The notes under the pieces are model-generated. The model was not told the DNA's origin, did no database searches, and was given only the letters and a program-made list of their open reading frames with translations. Of a stretch of DNA of 6,035 nt, positions 1 to 5,807 are shown piece after piece. A program made the position numbers and the translations under genes. The stretch comes from Chloroflexota bacterium (lineage in GTDB: Bacteria; Chloroflexota; Anaerolineae; JAADDB01). The stretch covers positions 1 through 6,035 of the forward strand of contig JAADDB010000279.1 of NCBI GenBank assembly GCA_013154135.1, written 5' to 3'. Positions within the stretch are counted from its first letter, which is position 1; each line of letters begins with the position of its first letter.

Positions 1-25
1 GGTTGGCCCTTCGATGCCAAGCTGG
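1..25 (+). repeat. Possible tail of another copy of the 3'-end repeat
   Basis: Bases 1-7 (GGTTGGC) and 16-25 (GCCAAGCTGG) form a 5-bp stem, TTGGC/GCCAA, around an 8-base loop. The same arms with almost the same flanks occur in the repeats after xseA, for example GGTTGGC and GCCAAGATGG at about 5674-5696, but with a different 7-base loop. About 18 of 20 arm and flank positions agree, in the plus orientation. This could be the distal end of a further repeat copy that begins left of the window, perhaps behind a plus-strand gene. The match is short, so this is a suggestion only. Confidence 0.35.
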
Positions 26-136
26 CGAGAAAAGGTCCCCTTGGGGGCGGACGGGTCCACACCTCTACAGGGGCACCGGCGTCCTCGCCCCAGGCCGGAA
101 GAGCTTTTTCACTTTCCCCAGCCGCCACGTTTTGTC

Positions 137-162
137 CAAAGTCCAATCAGGTGTTGACTTTG
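137..162. repeat. 7-bp inverted repeat downstream of the helicase gene
   Basis: CAAAGTC (137-143) and GACTTTG (156-162) are perfect inverted arms around a 12-base loop, 60-85 bases beyond the helicase stop. As RNA from the minus strand it would form a modest hairpin. No U-run follows, so it is not a canonical intrinsic terminator. It could be a weak 3'-end structure or chance. The rest of 1-175 shows no recognisable gene or RNA on either strand. Confidence 0.3.
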
Positions 163-175
163 CTGAAAAGACGAT

Positions 176-225
176 CTCGACTTCCACCCTTAATCGTTAC
201 TCATCAATCGTTACTCGTTCCTCAC
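176..225 (-). repeat. Heptamer-based repeat at the 3' end of the helicase gene
   Basis: Read on the minus strand, this stretch is built of 7-base units: ACGAGTA, ACGATTG, ATGAGTA and ACGATTA, followed by AAGGG, GG and AAGTCGAG. It shares the 13-mer GAGTAACGATTGA (216-204) and the trailing GGAAGTCGAG with the units after xseA, so it is a diverged copy of that element in opposite orientation on the window. The helicase stop (224-222) lies at its leading edge. Further stops begin at 213, 206, 199 and 192, exactly 7 bases apart, so all three reading frames are closed. The TTGGC/GCCAA stem of the xseA-side copies is missing here. Confidence 0.75.
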
Positions 226-2543
226 CCCCCTCCTTCTACCAACCTGCGGAGGAGGAAGATGGCCCCGTGTTTGTCCAACGGCTGATTGTTGTTGCCGCAC
301 TTGGGACTTTGGATACAACTGGGACAGCCGTTCTCACAGGGGCATGTTTCGATGAGCTGCAACGTCGCGCGCCACAACTCCTCCACCGATTCAAACCCCT
401 TTTCCGTGATCCCCGCGCCGCCGGGAAAACCATCGTAAATGGCAATCACCGGCGTATCCGTGTCCGGGTGCCGGATGGTGCTCACCCCGCCGATGTCCCA
501 CCGGTCGCTCATGGTGAAGAGGGGCAACATGGCAATGCACGCGTGCTCTGCCGCGTGGAGACTGCCCGCGAAGTCGTACCCCTTCTCCCGGAACTCCTCC
601 TCCCACTCCGGCGGCATGACCCACCACAGGCCCCGGGTGTCGAACACCGTGGGAGGCATGTCCAAATCCTCCACGGCCAGAACTTCCTCGGTGAAAAGCT
701 GCTTCACCCGGAACCCCACAACCTGACTCCAGGCCCGGACTTTGCCGTAGTACACGCGCACGCGCGCAATCTCCCGCTCCTTCTCCGGCTCCTGCACCCG
801 GATGTGGTCGATCTCCATGGCTTGGGTGTAATAATCCACCCGCTGGCGTCGGGCATACGCGCGGCGACGTTCCTCATCCCAGCGGGTGATCACATACGTC
901 TCTCCCATGTGCAGATACACCGCGCCGGGGTGAGCCCGGTACGCGGCCGTGCTGGCCTCGATCTCCTCCAGCACCTGCCCGCTCTCCTCATCCACAATGA
1001 GAAAGCGATCCGAGTCAATGGAACGCAAACTCACCCGTTTGGCCGGATAATCCCGTCCCATATAATACCAACGTCCTCCCCGATAACGAAGAATGCCGGA
1101 CTCCTCCAGCTCCCGCATGACCTTGGGGAAATTCGGGCCGAAGAGGCGTTCATCGTCGAGCGCGCGCACCCCCGGAGGTGGATCCACCACCAGGGGCAAC
1201 TCCCGGGCCGCACAGGGCAGGTGCATGCGCAAGAGATACTCATTGTCCGGGTTGATGAGCGCGTTCTCTATGGGCCGACCGAACAACTCTTCCGGATGGC
1301 GCATGAAATACTGTTCCATGGGATTGTCGTACGCGATGAGCGCGGAAAGGGAGGGAGCATTCCCACGGCGACCGGCCCGTCCCGCCTGTTGCCACATGGA
1401 CGCAATCGTCCCCGGGAACCCCACCAACACACTCGCGTCCATATCCCCGATATCAATGCCCAACTCCAAAGCCGTCGTCGCGATCACGGCCAACAACTTC
1501 CCCTCGAACAACGCGCGCTCAATGGCCCGACGGTCCTCGGCCCGGTATCCGGCCCGGTACGCGGCCACCCGGTCCCGCAACTCAGGCGCCTCCCTTTCCA
1601 ACGCGTGACGCACGTATTTGAGGATGAGTTCCACGATCCGTCGGGCCCGGGCAAAGGCGATGGTCCGCACCCGTTCCAACATCAAGGCCGTAATCAGGCG
1701 GGTTGCCTCACTGTTGGGACTGCGGCGCACCTGGGTTGCGGGCTCGATGACCGGGGGATTCCAGAGGACAAAGGTGCGCGGCCCCCGAGGAGACCCATCC
1801 CGGTCCACCACCTGCGCGTGGGCTCCGGTGAGCAAGTGGAAGTGCTCCTGGGGATTGGCAATGGTCGCGGACGCGGCAATGACCCGCGGTTGACTGCCAT
1901 AATGGGCGCACAACCGCCACAAACGTCGCAGCACCAGGGCCACCTGGGAGCCGAAAATGCCCCGGTATGTGTGGGCCTCGTCGATCACCACGTACTTCAA
2001 GCCCCGGAAGAAGGAGGCCCACAAGGTGTGGTGGGGCAAAATCCCCACGTGCAGCATATCGGGGTTGGTGAGGATGATCTGGGCTTCCTTGCGCAGACGA
2101 GCCCGCACCCGAGTGGGCGTATCCCCGTCGTACACCCCGAAGACCAAGTTGGGGAACTCCCGCTCTGTGAGGGCTCGAAGGGAACGCAACTGATCCTGGG
2201 CCAGGGCTTTGGTGGGGTACAAGTAGAGCGCGCGGGCCCGCCAATCCTCGGCCAGGGATTCCAGAACCGGGATGTTGTACGCGAGGGTCTTCCCGCTGGC
2301 CGTGCCGGTGGTGACAATGACGTTGTGCCCGGCCCGGGCCGCGTTGATGGCCTGGGCCTGATGGGTGTAGAAGCGGGTGATGCCCATGTGCTCCAGGGCC
2401 CGTTGGACCTGGGGATGCAAGGGGCGATCCAGAGTCCCGTACTCGGCCGGCCGAGCCGGGATCTCCTCCACATGGACGATTTGGCCTTTGTACCACCGTT
2501 GGCGGCGCAGCTTTTCCAAAAAAGCGCTCGGAGAAAAGGTCAT
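222..2543 (-). CDS. mrfA: DEAH-box helicase with C-terminal DUF1998 zinc domain (MrfA/YprA/Hrq1 type)
   Basis: A 773-residue superfamily 2 helicase with the architecture of B. subtilis MrfA (YprA, about 750 residues), an ATP-dependent 3'-5' DNA helicase that acts in mitomycin C damage repair; Hrq1 is its eukaryotic relative. Visible motifs in order: Q-like motif YTHQAQAI (59-66), Walker A TGTASGKT (79-86), PTKALAQDQ (110-118), TNPDMLH (159-165), DEAH (188-191), SAT (225-227), motif V TTALELGIDIG (356-366) and motif VI QQAGRAGRRG (385-394). The C-terminal DUF1998 region has five cysteines (734, 736, 740, 743, 749) in CPCENGCPSC and PKCGN, four of which are expected to bind zinc. The open frame runs on upstream to 3200, but that part is a shadow of the glycosylase gene. 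The start at 2543 is favoured by AAGGAGGT five bases before it and by the ATGA overlap with the upstream gene. All helicase motifs look intact. Orthology to mrfA is inferred; no mrfB is present. Confidence 0.93.
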   Translation of the reverse strand: MTFSPSAFLEKLRRQRWYKGQIVHVEEIPARPAEYGTLDRPLHPQVQRALEHMGITRFYTHQAQAINAARAGHNVIVTTGTASGKTLAYNIPVLESLAEDWRARALYLYPTKALAQDQLRSLRALTEREFPNLVFGVYDGDTPTRVRARLRKEAQIILTNPDMLHVGILPHHTLWASFFRGLKYVVIDEAHTYRGIFGSQVALVLRRLWRLCAHYGSQPRVIAASATIANPQEHFHLLTGAHAQVVDRDGSPRGPRTFVLWNPPVIEPATQVRRSPNSEATRLITALMLERVRTIAFARARRIVELILKYVRHALEREAPELRDRVAAYRAGYRAEDRRAIERALFEGKLLAVIATTALELGIDIGDMDASVLVGFPGTIASMWQQAGRAGRRGNAPSLSALIAYDNPMEQYFMRHPEELFGRPIENALINPDNEYLLRMHLPCAARELPLVVDPPPGVRALDDERLFGPNFPKVMRELEESGILRYRGGRWYYMGRDYPAKRVSLRSIDSDRFLIVDEESGQVLEEIEASTAAYRAHPGAVYLHMGETYVITRWDEERRRAYARRQRVDYYTQAMEIDHIRVQEPEKEREIARVRVYYGKVRAWSQVVGFRVKQLFTEEVLAVEDLDMPPTVFDTRGLWWVMPPEWEEEFREKGYDFAGSLHAAEHACIAMLPLFTMSDRWDIGGVSTIRHPDTDTPVIAIYDGFPGGAGITEKGFESVEELWRATLQLIETCPCENGCPSCIQSPKCGNNNQPLDKHGAIFLLRRLVEGGG

Positions 2544-3247
2544 GAAGGACCTCCTTCGACGGGTTCCTCGGGTGGCAGCAGGGCCCGCACCGTCTGCCAC
2601 ACCCGGTCGAACATCTCCTGGGTCAGCCGACCGGTCTGGGTGTTCTGACGGCTGGGGTGGTAAGAGGCGACCAGGTAAGGCAACCCTTCCCCCAGCTCGT
2701 ACACACGTCCGTGCGCGAAGGAAAGCCGCGGGATCTCTTGCCCCCGCTGGCGGAGAAGGCGCAACGTCCCGTCGAACGCGATGCGGCCCAGGGCCACAAT
2801 GACCCGCAAGCGGGGCAACAAGTCCATCTCCCGTCCCATGTAGGGCAGGCAGGTTGCGATTTCCTGGGCCGTGGGCTTGTTCTTCGGGGGCACACACCGG
2901 ACAACCGCGGTGATGAACACATCCCGCAGCTCCAGCCCATCGCCCCGGTGCGACGCGGTGGGCTGGTTGGCGAACCCCGCGCGGTACAAAGCCGGATACA
3001 GGAAATTCCCCGCCCCACCTCCGGTGAACATGCGACCGGTGCGGTTGGCCCCGTGGGCGCCCGGGGCCAGGCCGACAATGAGCACCCGCGCGTTCCGGTC
3101 CCCAAACCCGGGCACAGGTCGTCCCCAATACGTCCAATCCCGGTACGCGCGGCGTTTCGTCCTGGCCACCTCCTCGCGCCAGGCCACCAAACGTGGGCAC
3201 TTACGGCACCGGACGATTTCCTCCTCTAGTTCCTTCCACGCGTCCAT
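2540..3247 (-). CDS. udgB: Family 5 uracil-DNA glycosylase (UDGb), Fe-S type
   Basis: A 235-residue enzyme that excises uracil, and in characterised relatives some other deaminated bases, from DNA to start base-excision repair. It resembles Thermus thermophilus UDGb over its whole length. Motif A is GLAPGAHG (59-66), which lacks the polar residue of families 1-4, as is normal for family 5. NRTGRMFTG follows (68-76), then CVPPKNKPT (118-126) with N123 matching the Asn proposed to hold the catalytic water in the Thermus structure, and motif B YHPSRQNTQTGRLT (196-209). Four cysteines (14, 17, 118, 133) fit the Fe-S cluster ligands. One oddity: the Asp usual after MFTG is Gly77 (codon GGT). The start at 3247 puts CxxC 13 residues in, as in Thermus, with GGAG six bases upstream. 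The stop overlaps the helicase start as ATGA, so the two genes form an operon. Confidence 0.93.
   Translation of the reverse strand: MDAWKELEEEIVRCRKCPRLVAWREEVARTKRRAYRDWTYWGRPVPGFGDRNARVLIVGLAPGAHGANRTGRMFTGGGAGNFLYPALYRAGFANQPTASHRGDGLELRDVFITAVVRCVPPKNKPTAQEIATCLPYMGREMDLLPRLRVIVALGRIAFDGTLRLLRQRGQEIPRLSFAHGRVYELGEGLPYLVASYHPSRQNTQTGRLTQEMFDRVWQTVRALLPPEEPVEGGPS
2549..2556 (-). promoter_or_regulatory. Strong ribosome binding site for the helicase
   Basis: AAGGAGGT on the minus strand ends five bases before the ATG at 2543. It lies inside the last codons of the glycosylase gene. It fixes the helicase start, since the same frame stays open for another 219 codons upstream. With the ATGA stop/start overlap it suggests translational coupling, with the helicase also able to recruit ribosomes itself. 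Confidence 0.8.
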
Positions 3248-3281
3248 GTTTCACTCCGCTGAAAAACCTTGTATCTCGTGG

Positions 3282-3307
3282 GCGGACGTGGGCTCACGTC
3301 GCGGACG
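3282..3307. promoter_or_regulatory. Candidate operator: dyad plus direct repeat in the divergent region
   Basis: GACGTG (3285-3290), GGCT and CACGTC (3295-3300) make a perfect 6-bp dyad with a 4-base spacer. Overlapping it, GCGGACG occurs twice (3282-3288 and 3301-3307), 19 bases apart, close to two helical turns. The site would lie in the leader of the glycosylase transcript and about 50-65 bases upstream of the predicted plus-strand start. It could be a transcription-factor site or a small leader hairpin. I cannot match it to a named regulator, and it does not look like a GAAC-N4-GTTC LexA box. Confidence 0.4.
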
Positions 3308-3313
3308 CCCATT

Positions 3314-3342
3314 TTCGCCTCTCTTTCCCCTCATGTTATAAT
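3314..3342 (+). promoter_or_regulatory. Predicted promoter for the lipid kinase-xseA operon
   Basis: A perfect TATAAT lies at 3337-3342 with an extended -10 TG at 3334-3335 (TGTTATAAT). The -35 at 17-base spacing is poor: TTCGCC at 3314-3319, 3 of 6 matches. An extended -10 often makes up for a weak -35. Transcription would start near 3349, giving a leader of about 50 bases before the ATG at 3399. It is the most A+T-rich spot in this intergenic region and shares its core with the minus-strand promoter. Confidence 0.6.
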
Positions 3343-3364
3343 GCGATGTTCCTGTTACCGGCAA
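3335..3364 (-). promoter_or_regulatory. Predicted promoter for the glycosylase-helicase operon
   Basis: On the minus strand TTGCCG (3364-3359, 4 of 6 matches to TTGACA) and TATAAC (3340-3335, 5 of 6 matches to TATAAT) are separated by 18 bases. The start would be near 3328, giving a leader of about 80 bases that contains the 3285-3300 dyad. Its -10 overlaps the plus-strand -10 on the symmetrical TTATAA, so the two promoters probably compete for one melted region. Confidence 0.5.
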
Positions 3365-3398
3365 ATCGCGGCATGGACACCTTCATCAGGCGACACCT

Positions 3399-4433
3399 AT
3401 GACACCGGTACCTAAACCCGAACACATTCGGGCCTTCCTAATCATCAACCCTGGCGCCCGCAACGGTACTCGCCTAAACGACCTTTTACAGGCCGAGGAC
3501 TATTTGCGTTCCCAGGGCTGGGAAGTCACCCACGGGCACAGTCAGTACCCCGGGCATACCCGCGCGCTGGCGCGACAGGCTGTGGAAGAGGGCTACAACG
3601 CGGTTATCGTCGCGGGAGGGGATGGGAGCATCGGCCACGCGGCCGATGGCCTGGCCGGCACGGACGTGGCCTTGGGCATCATCCCCGCGGGCACGGGGAA
3701 CATCCTGGCCCGCGACTTGGGTCTTCCCCTGCCATCCCCCTTCATGCCCAACTCCTTCCTGGAAGCCGCGCGCATCCTGGCCCACGCGGATTGGTACCGG
3801 GTGGATGTGGGGGTGATGCAGGACAGCAAGGACCATACCCATCGCTTCCTCAACTGGTGCGGTACCGGGTTGGACGCGGCCATCACCCTGAAAGTGGAGT
3901 ACAACTTGGAAGAAAAACGCCGCTGGGGCATGGCGGCCTACGTCCTCCCCACCGTCCAAACAGCCCTCAACTACCAACCACCCCAGTGGCAAATTATCCT
4001 GGACGAGAAGGAACAGGTGGAAGGCCCCTTTTACCTGGTCGTCATCAACAACGTGCAACTCTACGCGGCCTTCCTCCGCCTGGCCCCGAACGCGTACATG
4101 GACGACGGCTGGCTGGACATCGCACTCATCCAGGCCCAGAACTTCCAAGAATTCCTGCGCATCATGTCCCACATCCTCGTGTTCAAACGCCCCGGCGAAC
4201 AGGAAGTCCTGGTCCGGCGGATTCGGTCGGCCAAGATAGAGGCGTCGCCCGACCAACCCGTGCACCTGGACGGCGACCCCTACACCCGAACCCCTATCCA
4301 CGTCTGGGTGGAGCACCAGAACCTGATCCTCATGGTGCCCTCCGGTCCTCGCTTGCCTCGACATCTCCTCCGTGACGCAGCCCCCATCGCAGAAACGGTT
4401 TCCGAGGAGGAGCAACACATATGGTCTCTCTAA
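3399..4433 (+). CDS. Diacylglycerol kinase-family lipid kinase (DagK/YegS-like)
   Basis: A 344-residue soluble protein of the DAGK catalytic fold, which phosphorylates diacylglycerol or a related lipid or sphingoid substrate with ATP; the substrate cannot be told from sequence. Visible motifs: INPGARNG (16-23) in the first strand-loop, the nucleotide-binding GGDGS (73-77), GIIPAGTGN (93-101) leading into ILARDLGLP, NWCGTGLDA (152-160) opening the C-terminal beta domain, and HLDGDP (289-294), which matches the DGE/DGD region near the catalytic acid. The Glu common after GGDGT in the family is His80 here. Length is slightly above the usual 300-330 because of a tail of about 30 residues after VPSGP. 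I see no signal peptide or membrane helix. The ATG at 3399 is about 50 bases after a predicted promoter, with only a weak AGG before it. It overlaps xseA by 13 bases. Its role beside repair genes is unclear; phospholipid salvage is the default expectation. Confidence 0.9.
   Translation: MTPVPKPEHIRAFLIINPGARNGTRLNDLLQAEDYLRSQGWEVTHGHSQYPGHTRALARQAVEEGYNAVIVAGGDGSIGHAADGLAGTDVALGIIPAGTGNILARDLGLPLPSPFMPNSFLEAARILAHADWYRVDVGVMQDSKDHTHRFLNWCGTGLDAAITLKVEYNLEEKRRWGMAAYVLPTVQTALNYQPPQWQIILDEKEQVEGPFYLVVINNVQLYAAFLRLAPNAYMDDGWLDIALIQAQNFQEFLRIMSHILVFKRPGEQEVLVRRIRSAKIEASPDQPVHLDGDPYTRTPIHVWVEHQNLILMVPSGPRLPRHLLRDAAPIAETVSEEEQHIWSL
4404..4410 (+). promoter_or_regulatory. Ribosome binding site for xseA
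   Basis: GAGGAGG ends ten bases before the ATG at 4421 and lies inside the lipid kinase coding sequence. With the 13-base overlap it allows re-initiation or direct loading of ribosomes on xseA, and it supports ATG 4421 as the start. Confidence 0.65.
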
Positions 4434-5644
4434 AAGCGTGGAGTGTTTCTGACCTCACCGCGTACATCAAAGGCATTATCCAGGACGATGCCCTTCTGCG
4501 GGATGTGTGGCTGGAAGGGGAGGTTTCCAACTTTGTCCGCTACAGTTCGGGCCACTGCTATTTCAGCCTGAAGGACGAGTACGCCACTTTGCAGTGTGTG
4601 ATGTGGCGCTCGGTGGCCGACACGCTCCCGGAGCTCCCCCAAAACGGCCAACACATCCTGGCCCACGGGTACATCAGCGTCTACGAAGCCCGAGGCACGT
4701 ATCAGCTGTACGTGGACTTCGTGCGCAGTGCCGGAGTGGGCAACTTGTACGCGCAGTTCGAGGCGCTGAAGAAGAAGTTGGCCGAGGAAGGACTCTTTGA
4801 CGAGGCCCGAAAACGGCCCATCCCCTCCTGGCCCCGACGCATCGGCGTGGTCACATCCCCCCACGGAGCAGCTCTGCGGGACATTATCCGGGTCATCCGC
4901 AACCGCTTCGCGGGCGTGGAGGTCATCCTCTCCCCGACTCAGGTGCAGGGAGAGGACGCCCCCCGTCAGATTGTGGCCGCGCTGGAAGCGTTGGTCCGGG
5001 CGGATGTGGATGTCATTGTCGTGGCCCGGGGCGGAGGCTCCCTGGAGGACCTGTGGGCCTTTAACGACGAGCGGGTCGCTCGGGCCATTGCCCGCTCTCC
5101 CATCCCTGTAGTCAGCGGGGTGGGCCACGAGACGGATTTCACCATCGCGGATTTTGTGGCGGACTTGCGCGCGCCCACGCCGTCGGCCGCGGCCGCGGCC
5201 ATCGTGCCCGACGCCCAGGAGCTGCGACGACGGGTCGCCCGCCTGCGCGAACGGTTGCTCCAACTCCTGTTCGGCCATGTGGCTCGCAAACGACAGAGTT
5301 TGGAAACGGAAACCCGGGCGCTCCGGCTCAAAAGCCCGCAACACCAGATCGCGGTGGCCCGCCAGCGCATCGACGATATGACCCGGGCCATCCAACAGAG
5401 CATGCAGAACCGACTCGAGCTCACGCGCACCCGCGTGCAGGGGCTGGAAGCCCGCCTCAACGCGCTGAACCCCCGCCAGGTCCTGGACCGGGGGTACGCG
5501 ATTGTCATCCGCTCCGACGGCCAGGTGGTCACTTCGGTGAACGATGTGGCCGTGGGCGAACACATGTGGGTCCAGCTCCACGATGGGGAGATCGAATCGT
5601 GGGTGGTGGATGTGAAGGGGGGAGAAGTAAGGAGTAACGATTGA
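4421..5644 (+). CDS. xseA: Exodeoxyribonuclease VII large subunit
   Basis: A 407-residue catalytic subunit of exonuclease VII, which degrades single-stranded DNA from both ends into oligonucleotides and works with several XseB small subunits. Domains: N-terminal OB fold (about 7-105; WLEGEVSNF 30-38, GHCYFSLKD 44-52), catalytic domain (about 125-265), a coiled-coil stretch rich in Arg, Leu and Gln (about 265-348) expected to bind XseB, and a C-terminal segment (LNPRQVLDRGYAI 349-361). Residues matching the E. coli active-site set D155/R205/H238/D241 are present as D154 (AALRDII), R203 (ARGGGSLEDLW), H236 and D239 (GVGHETDF). Length is slightly short of E. coli XseA (456). The last residues, about VRSND, and the TGA stop are encoded by the first copy of a repeat that fills the downstream region. 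No xseB follows, although the two genes are often adjacent in other bacteria. Confidence 0.96.
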   Translation: MVSLKAWSVSDLTAYIKGIIQDDALLRDVWLEGEVSNFVRYSSGHCYFSLKDEYATLQCVMWRSVADTLPELPQNGQHILAHGYISVYEARGTYQLYVDFVRSAGVGNLYAQFEALKKKLAEEGLFDEARKRPIPSWPRRIGVVTSPHGAALRDIIRVIRNRFAGVEVILSPTQVQGEDAPRQIVAALEALVRADVDVIVVARGGGSLEDLWAFNDERVARAIARSPIPVVSGVGHETDFTIADFVADLRAPTPSAAAAAIVPDAQELRRRVARLRERLLQLLFGHVARKRQSLETETRALRLKSPQHQIAVARQRIDDMTRAIQQSMQNRLELTRTRVQGLEARLNALNPRQVLDRGYAIVIRSDGQVVTSVNDVAVGEHMWVQLHDGEIESWVVDVKGGEVRSND

Positions 5645-5710
5645 CGATTAACGATTAAGGGGCGGGAAGTCGAGGTTGGCTGAATAGGCCAAGATGGGGA
5701 TGCGTAACGT
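5625..5710 (+). repeat. Tandem repeat unit 1 (86 bp), overlapping the xseA 3' end
   Basis: The unit opens AAGTAAGGAG, then three heptamers ACGATTG, ACGATTA and ACGATTA (5637-5657), AAGGGGCGGGAAGTCGAG, the stem TTGGC-TGAATAG-GCCAA (5676-5692) and GATGGGGATGCGTAAC. Its first 20 bases are coding and supply the xseA stop at 5642-5644. TAA or TGA codons start at 5628, 5635, 5642, 5649 and 5656, a 7-base rhythm that closes every plus-strand frame. Confidence 0.9.
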
Positions 5711-5807
5711 AAGTAAGGAGTAACGATTGACGATTAACGATTAAAGGGCGGAAAATCGAGGTCGGCTGAATAGGCCAAGATGGGGATGCGTAACGAGCAA
5801 CTACCGT
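5711..5807 (+). repeat. Tandem repeat unit 2 (97 bp)
   Basis: This copy differs from unit 1 at only four internal positions over about 84 bases, all transitions (three G to A, one T to C). It then carries about 11 extra bases, roughly CGAGCAACTAC (5794-5804), before unit 3. The T to C change weakens the stem (TCGGC facing GCCAA). Stops again fall at 7-base steps (5714, 5721, 5728, 5735, 5742). Confidence 0.9.

Noticed and set aside
3..2648. An 881-codon plus-strand open frame across the left half
   Set aside because: It lies antisense to the helicase, which has every SF2 motif. Its translation is a low-complexity mix of Pro, Gly, His and Arg with no recognisable domain. Long antisense frames are expected in GC-rich genes.
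2544..3200. N-terminal extension of the helicase by 219 residues
   Set aside because: The extension overlaps the glycosylase out of frame and reads as low-complexity Gly/Arg/Pro sequence. The internal ATG at 2543 has an excellent ribosome site and a standard helicase N-terminus.
4430..5581. A 383-codon minus-strand frame opposite xseA, and a 310-codon one opposite the lipid kinase (3486-4418)
   Set aside because: Both mirror well-conserved genes and show His/Val/Gly/Asp-rich antisense composition without motifs.
5637..5657. Replication-origin iterons or DnaA boxes in the ACGATTA repeats
   Set aside because: The heptamers do not match TTATNCACA, there is no rep or dnaA gene, and similar arrays occur after another gene. 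Iterons remain a remote possibility.
5676..5692. TTGGC/GCCAA stem as an intrinsic terminator for xseA
   Set aside because: The stem has only 5 bp, is followed by GATGGGG rather than a T-run, and is weakened in unit 2.
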